Below are positions 59,797 through 64,000 of a stretch of DNA of 64,000 nt, piece after piece. The stretch spans positions 558,001 to 622,000 of the forward strand of contig NC_031479.1 in assembly GCF_000006565.2 (NCBI RefSeq), written 5' to 3'. Both the position numbers and the translations under genes were made by a program. The first letter of the stretch is position 1; each line of letters starts with the position of its first letter. The DNA comes from Toxoplasma gondii ME49. Its lineage: Eukaryota; Apicomplexa; Conoidasida; Eucoccidiorida; Sarcocystidae. The notes under the pieces were generated by a model. That model was not told the DNA's origin. It was given only the letters and a program-made list of their open reading frames with translations, and ran no database searches.

Positions 59797-61498
59797 ATGG
59801 GGGGTTTCCAAGTGTTCAAATTTTTTCGAAACGCAGTGAGCGCTACAATCCTGATTGGCCTCGCTTGCTGGTCAGCCTCTGCGGCAGAGCTGGCGAATGT
59901 AATTAGCTGCAAAAATGGTACCGATTTCGTTGCCACATCACTCAAACAGGCCAACAGCAAAATCGTGTTGAAGTGCTCCGAGGGTGCTACCATCTTGCCA
60001 GCTATTGACTCAAAAAAATTCTGCAAGGATGCCGGTTGTACACAACAGGACCAGTTGACCCAGGTGGGGGTGAGTGCGGGTGCGGCTTCGGAAGTTGAAG
60101 TCGCAGGCGTCTCGCAAAAGACAGACGAGCTTACCCTCACTTTGACGAAAAACCCTACGAACTCTCAAACTGCATATTTCCAGTGCATCGAGCCCAAGAA
60201 ACTGAGAGAAGAAAGTGGCCTGACTGAGCAAGACAGTGCCACACAAGTAGCCTGCACAATCCAATTGGCAATACACGGTTCAGCGCCAGCAAGTACGCCG
60301 ACCGAAGAAAGTAAGCCTTGTATCACAGTGCAATAGAAATCGCCTGGTAATTTCGACTTTCGATAACATATGAGAGGACTCAAAGAAGTCTGTGCACAGT
60401 TTTGAGGAGTGAAGGCAGATGAGCCAGTATTAGGTGGTATGCATTTGCAATATGCTGGTGCCCTAGTAGACGTTCGAGCAGGGTGGAAGGTAAAGATAAA
60501 AATTTTAGCGTGTAGAGTTCAGGTATGGAGATTTGCAGTCCGTCTGTTTTCAAGCCCTCGTAAGTTGTGATGCTACGGCACATTTCAACTGTGTAGTTGC
60601 TAGAACACTTGAACATGGAGAATACCTACCATCAACACACAACGCCTTTGTTCTCAAGACCTTTGATTGGTCCCTGATTTCTCGATATCGTAAAACCACG
60701 TTGCTTGTTCAGATTGCCGTTCGAAACTTTCGGTCTGCGTTTCCCTCGAATGCACGTAGTTGGTGTGTCCGGATAATATTCGTAGATAAATGAGATGTTA
60801 CGCCTTCCGCTTTTCGAGGCAGGTTGCGTGGTCTAGACGAGCGCTATCAGTCGCTTCATCATCGTGGCTGTCTGCCTTTCTCCACAGAAGAATGCAAATA
60901 CGGCCAGAACTTGCGTATCAGTCTCAGACCTGACTCCAGAAAGGTTACCTTTCGGTGTCAAGAAGACGGCGTGTTGTCGCCGACCAACTTTGAACAAACA
61001 TTCAAGGGACACACCTGCAATGATGAAGCTGCCAAAGTGAAACTAACGGAACTCGTGACATCTGCTTCTCTGGTTGAAGGAAGGTCCTCTGTTTCGAAGG
61101 ACGCTCTATCGACGTTTTCCATTAGGGGATATCTGGATGCTTACACTCTCGAAGCCTCAGGCAATCTCAACACCGACACCGAACTTTGCTATAAGTGTAT
61201 CAGGACAGCAACAGACAGGTTGGCTAGAGAACCAGATCTTTCGAACGAATGCAAGATTCTAATTACTGTCTCTGGCAAAACGACCGCACCCGATCAAGGC
61301 GATGAGCCGCAGTCTGGTGACTCAGATGTACCAACGGATCAACCGAATTCTGATGCACCCGATGAAACTCCAAGCGAACCAGATCAAAAGCCTGACGGAG
61401 CAGAAAAGCCAACTGGCAGTTCTGCACGCAAGTCTACCACAGGGGTTGCCATTCTGGCCGTACTCATGATGTTTTCCGCTCTTCCCTACATGAGATAA
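59797..61498 (+). CDS. SRS (SAG1-related) surface antigen, two domains, 374 aa
   Basis: GPI-anchored surface protein of the SRS superfamily, used by coccidian parasites for attachment and interaction with host immunity. Exons are 59797-60310 and 60888-61498 (gtaagc donor, ttctccacag acceptor, phase 1), 375 codons. The signal peptide is about residues 1-30 (hydrophobic ATILIGLACWSASAA). Domain 1 (about 34-165) has six cysteines, in ISCKNG, LKCSEG, KFCKDAGC, FQCIE and VACTIQ. Domain 2 (about 173-310) also has six, in ECKYGQN, FRCQEDG, HTCNDE, LCYKCIR and ECKILITV. The single intron falls exactly between the domains. A Pro/Asp/Glu-rich linker follows, then a Ser-rich omega-site region and hydrophobic GVAILAVLMMFSALP tail, a GPI signal. 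The start context is caaagATGG. It neighbours a broken paralogue to the right. The specific SRS number cannot be assigned from sequence alone. Confidence 0.95.
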
Positions 61499-62383
61499 CC
61501 CTCGGCAATTAAGTAGCCTGTGTCGCTCTTTGTTCCTGTCGAGGCACGCGCGTTCACCATTTGCTTGTGTCTTTCCAACAGGGGCTGAGGACGGAAAGGC
61601 AGGATGAGCAGGTCGGTATGGAACACCTGTTGAAGAAGCTGCTTTGCCGATTGGTTTGGACGGTGCCTTCCGTCGCGAATGTATTTGTATGCTTCAATTT
61701 TGAATGGTAGTTTTGTGTCGTTGAAACACCTCAATGGTACATTTGCTGTGGAGTCAATACATTAATCGGCAGTGTTCGATATTCATGCCCGTTATCATAA
61801 CCTTGAGTGCCGCCATTTGTGAAAGCTTGATGGCTGCTCTGGCCCTAGTTCGACGACTATGAGTGCAATTGACTTTCAAGCTTGCTCTGCCTGCTGTGAG
61901 CCTCGAAACTTCGCACGATTCCTCTTTTCTCCTATAGATGCCGCTCACTCGAAATCGATATTATCTGCCGAGTCACCAGCCCTCCACTTCTGCAAACCTG
62001 CAAAAAGAGAGTTTCTTCTGTGCTCGATTCGTCAGTGCGAAAGGAGTTCGCACAGTGCTTCAGTGGATAATCTAGCGCAAGGCGCAAGAGGCATATCGTC
62101 GAGAGCAGCACAGTACTGCAGATGGACCGAAATCCTTGATGCGAGTGAACCATTTCTATCATTTCTCGCATCATGAGGGTGCGACGTTTGTTGTGTGTAA
62201 TCCCGTAAGGGAGCAAATTGATACCTCATAGATCCACTGAAGGCTGTGTAGTGGCCCTGGTGCGCGAAGAGGACAGCTGGGCAAGACACGGCTGCGGCTC
62301 TGGAGTGAAGAGAAACTCGGATCCCGAATTCTCTCTTATCTGACTCAACAGTTGTACTACTGATATGAAGTAAAAACGGGGAG
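61499..62383. other. Intergenic interval between the two SRS copies
   Basis: About 0.9 kb lies between the stop of the intact SRS gene and the ATG of the second copy. Short frames on both strands have no domain. It should hold the 3' UTR of the first gene and the promoter of the second. Confidence 0.5.
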
Positions 62384-64000
62384 ATGGGGAGCTTTCAGGT
62401 GTCGAAGTGTTTTGCAAGCGTTGTGGGTGCTGCCACCCTCGTTGCCCTTTCTTGCTTGTCAGCCTGTGCGACAGCATCGGGCACGCCTATTACATGCACA
62501 GACACTCTTGATTTCACGGCTACATCGCTCAGAAAACCACAAAGCGAGGTTTTGTTGAAGTGTCCGCAGGGGGCTGTTATTTTCCCTGCCCTTGAGTCGC
62601 AGCAGTTCTGCCAACACGCTGGATGTACGAACCAGGTCCAGTTGTCCAGCGCTAGTGTGACTTCAAAAGAGTCGTCAGCAGGTGATCACTCCGATACCCG
62701 AAAAAAGACAGACGAGTTCATCCTCACTCTGAGCGCAGATCCCTCAGAGCTGCACACTTTATACATCCAGTGCAAGGCCCCCACGAGATAGAGCGATCGA
62801 AATATCGTGACTGAGCGAGAGAATGAGACAAAAGTAAATTGCATCATCCAAGTGGCAGTACACGGGTCAACCCCAGACACCTCTAAAGAAGAAGAAGGTA
62901 AGCCATCAATTGGAAACCATATCGTGCTGTCACCTGGTATGTGTATCTTTCACTCGAATAAGTAATGACTCACCAGGAAGACTCAGTCCAGAGTCTGACA
63001 CTCGGGAAGAGCAGGCACCTCACACAGCATTTGATGCTGGGCAATTTGCAATTTGCTAGCGTTGTACTAGGCACGCAGGCAAAGTATAATCCACCGAAAA
63101 AAATCTTTAAAGTCTTCACTGAAATAAAAACTCGACAGTTGCTTCTCATCATTGCTGCGCCTCATCTCTTAGAAGACACCTGAGAGACTCAATTGCCAGC
63201 AAACATGAACGTGGATTTGCTCCTGTCGTCCCGGAACACCGTTGCTCTCAAAAACTTGAAACGGTTTCTGATTCCATGTTGTCGCAACGTCTGTTGCTCG
63301 CTCAGACTGTCATGCAGCGGTATCCTCTTCTGTTTCCCTTTAATACACACGTCGCGCTGTTGTGAGTTCGGCTACGATAGTTCATCTGACATTCCTGACT
63401 ACGTTGCCTTTGTGTCTACAGCACTCTTGACAGAGGAGTGCGGTGACAAGGATGTGTCTGTCACCCTCGACGCCAACCGCAGCGAGGTGGCATTTCGACG
63501 AGCAAACACCAGTTTGCTGCAGACAAACTTTGAGAAAACATTCAAGGAACATACGTGTAGTGGAGATGAAGTCGATCTAGCGGACCTACCTTTATGTGCT
63601 TCTCTGGTTGAAGGGAAGTCCGCTGCTTCTGCGGTAGCGGCAACGTCGTCGCTCCTTGCGGGAGATGTGCCCGCCTACACTTTTCACGTCACTGAGAATC
63701 CCACGACCGAGAAGCAACTTTGCTACAAATGCACTGTCGGAACAGTAGATCCAGCTAGAGGGCCACAACCTTCCAAGGGCTGTAAAGTTTTAATTACAGT
63801 CTCTCCCCCGTAGCCGAAACCGGACGAACCTGCTGATGATCCGAATTCTAATGAACAAGGTGGTGACTCGAATTCTAATGAACAAGGTGGTGACTCGCAT
63901 TCTGCTGAACAAGAAGAAACTCCAAATGGACAAAATCAAAAACCTGAAAACTCAGAAACTTCATCCGGCAGTTCACGGATGTGTTCCTCAGGAGAACGGA
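62384..64000 (+). pseudogene. SRS surface-antigen copy with two in-frame TAG stops, truncated by window
   Basis: This is a paralogue of the upstream SRS gene. The first exon runs 62384-62897 and is exactly 514 nt, the same length as exon 1 of the intact gene, ending in the same phase at a gtaagc donor. It encodes a signal peptide (MGSFQVSKCFASVVG) and SRS domain 1, but a TAG at 62789-62791 interrupts the frame just after QCKAPTR. Beyond it the frame stays open and regains the conserved NCIIQVAVHGS strand. Exon 2 starts at 63434 (acceptor cttgacag) or 63422, and encodes domain 2 (EECGDKDVSV, EHTCSGDE, LCYKCTVG, GCKVLITVS). A second TAG at 63811-63813 falls at the start of the linker, followed by open repeat-coded sequence to the window edge. 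No frameshift is seen. Two independent nonsense codons favour a recent pseudogene. A truncated secreted domain-1 protein is the alternative. Confidence 0.83.
63844..63897 (+). repeat. 27-bp tandem repeat in SRS linker
   Basis: Two perfect copies of a 27-base unit (aattctaatgaacaaggtgg plus tgactcg) are followed by a degenerate partial third (cattctgctgaacaag). In the SRS frame they encode NSNEQGGDS repeats in the linker before the GPI signal. The intact neighbour has a non-repetitive linker here. Confidence 0.9.

Overview
The window looks like nuclear DNA of a coccidian apicomplexan, most likely Toxoplasma gondii or a very close relative (Hammondia, Neospora). The evidence is two SRS (SAG1-related) surface-antigen loci at the right end, intron-rich genes with GT-AG junctions, very long serine/arginine/glutamate-rich exons, GC-rich coding DNA, TA/ATAC microsatellites in introns and intergenic DNA, and TGCATGC motifs. 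No bacterial or viral feature is apparent. Coordinates given for genes run from start codon to stop codon. I built the exon models by hand from splice consensus, reading-phase agreement and family motifs; no transcript data were available.

Layout, left to right. (1) 1-1159: no gene seen. (2) 1160-3132 minus: 1-Cys peroxiredoxin, 4 exons, 224 aa. (3) 5346-12018 minus: SMAP/Age2-type Arf GTPase-activating protein, 8 exons, 525 aa, including one GC-AG intron. (4) 15737-16779 plus: small 3-exon protein of 116 aa, unknown function, possibly mitochondrial. (5) 17699-24699 plus: MRS2/CorA-type Mg2+ transporter with the GMN motif and a ~1,000-residue disordered N-terminal extension. (6) 26704-40943 minus: a giant ~3,780-residue protein with a compact unrecognised ~250-residue module and an AT-hook. 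(7) 43181-45178 plus: membrane-anchored short-chain dehydrogenase, single exon. (8) 48427-53994 minus: RING + B-box + coiled-coil (TRIM/RBCC-like) protein, 7 exons. (9) 56210-58058 plus: HD-domain nucleotidase-like protein (HDDC2/YfbR type). (10) 59797-61498 plus: intact two-domain SRS surface antigen. (11) 62384-64000 plus: a second SRS copy with two in-frame stop codons, leaving the window.

The genes are a mixture of housekeeping functions (redox, vesicle traffic, ion transport, lipid/retinoid-type redox, ubiquitin signalling, nucleotide metabolism) and do not form a pathway. Strand order is -,-,+,+,-,+,-,+,+,+. It creates divergent promoter intervals at 12.0-15.7, 40.9-43.2 and 54.0-56.2 kb and convergent 3' intervals at 24.7-26.7 and 45.2-48.4 kb. 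From about 58 kb rightward the sequence becomes visibly less GC-rich and less pyrimidine-tract-rich, coinciding with the antigen array.

The most interesting items are the complete TRIM-like architecture in an apicomplexan, the giant AT-hook protein with an uncharacterised module, the extended MRS2 transporter, repeated 14-base GGTGTACATACACC palindromes around the 40.9-43.2 kb divergent promoter, and the recently broken SRS copy.
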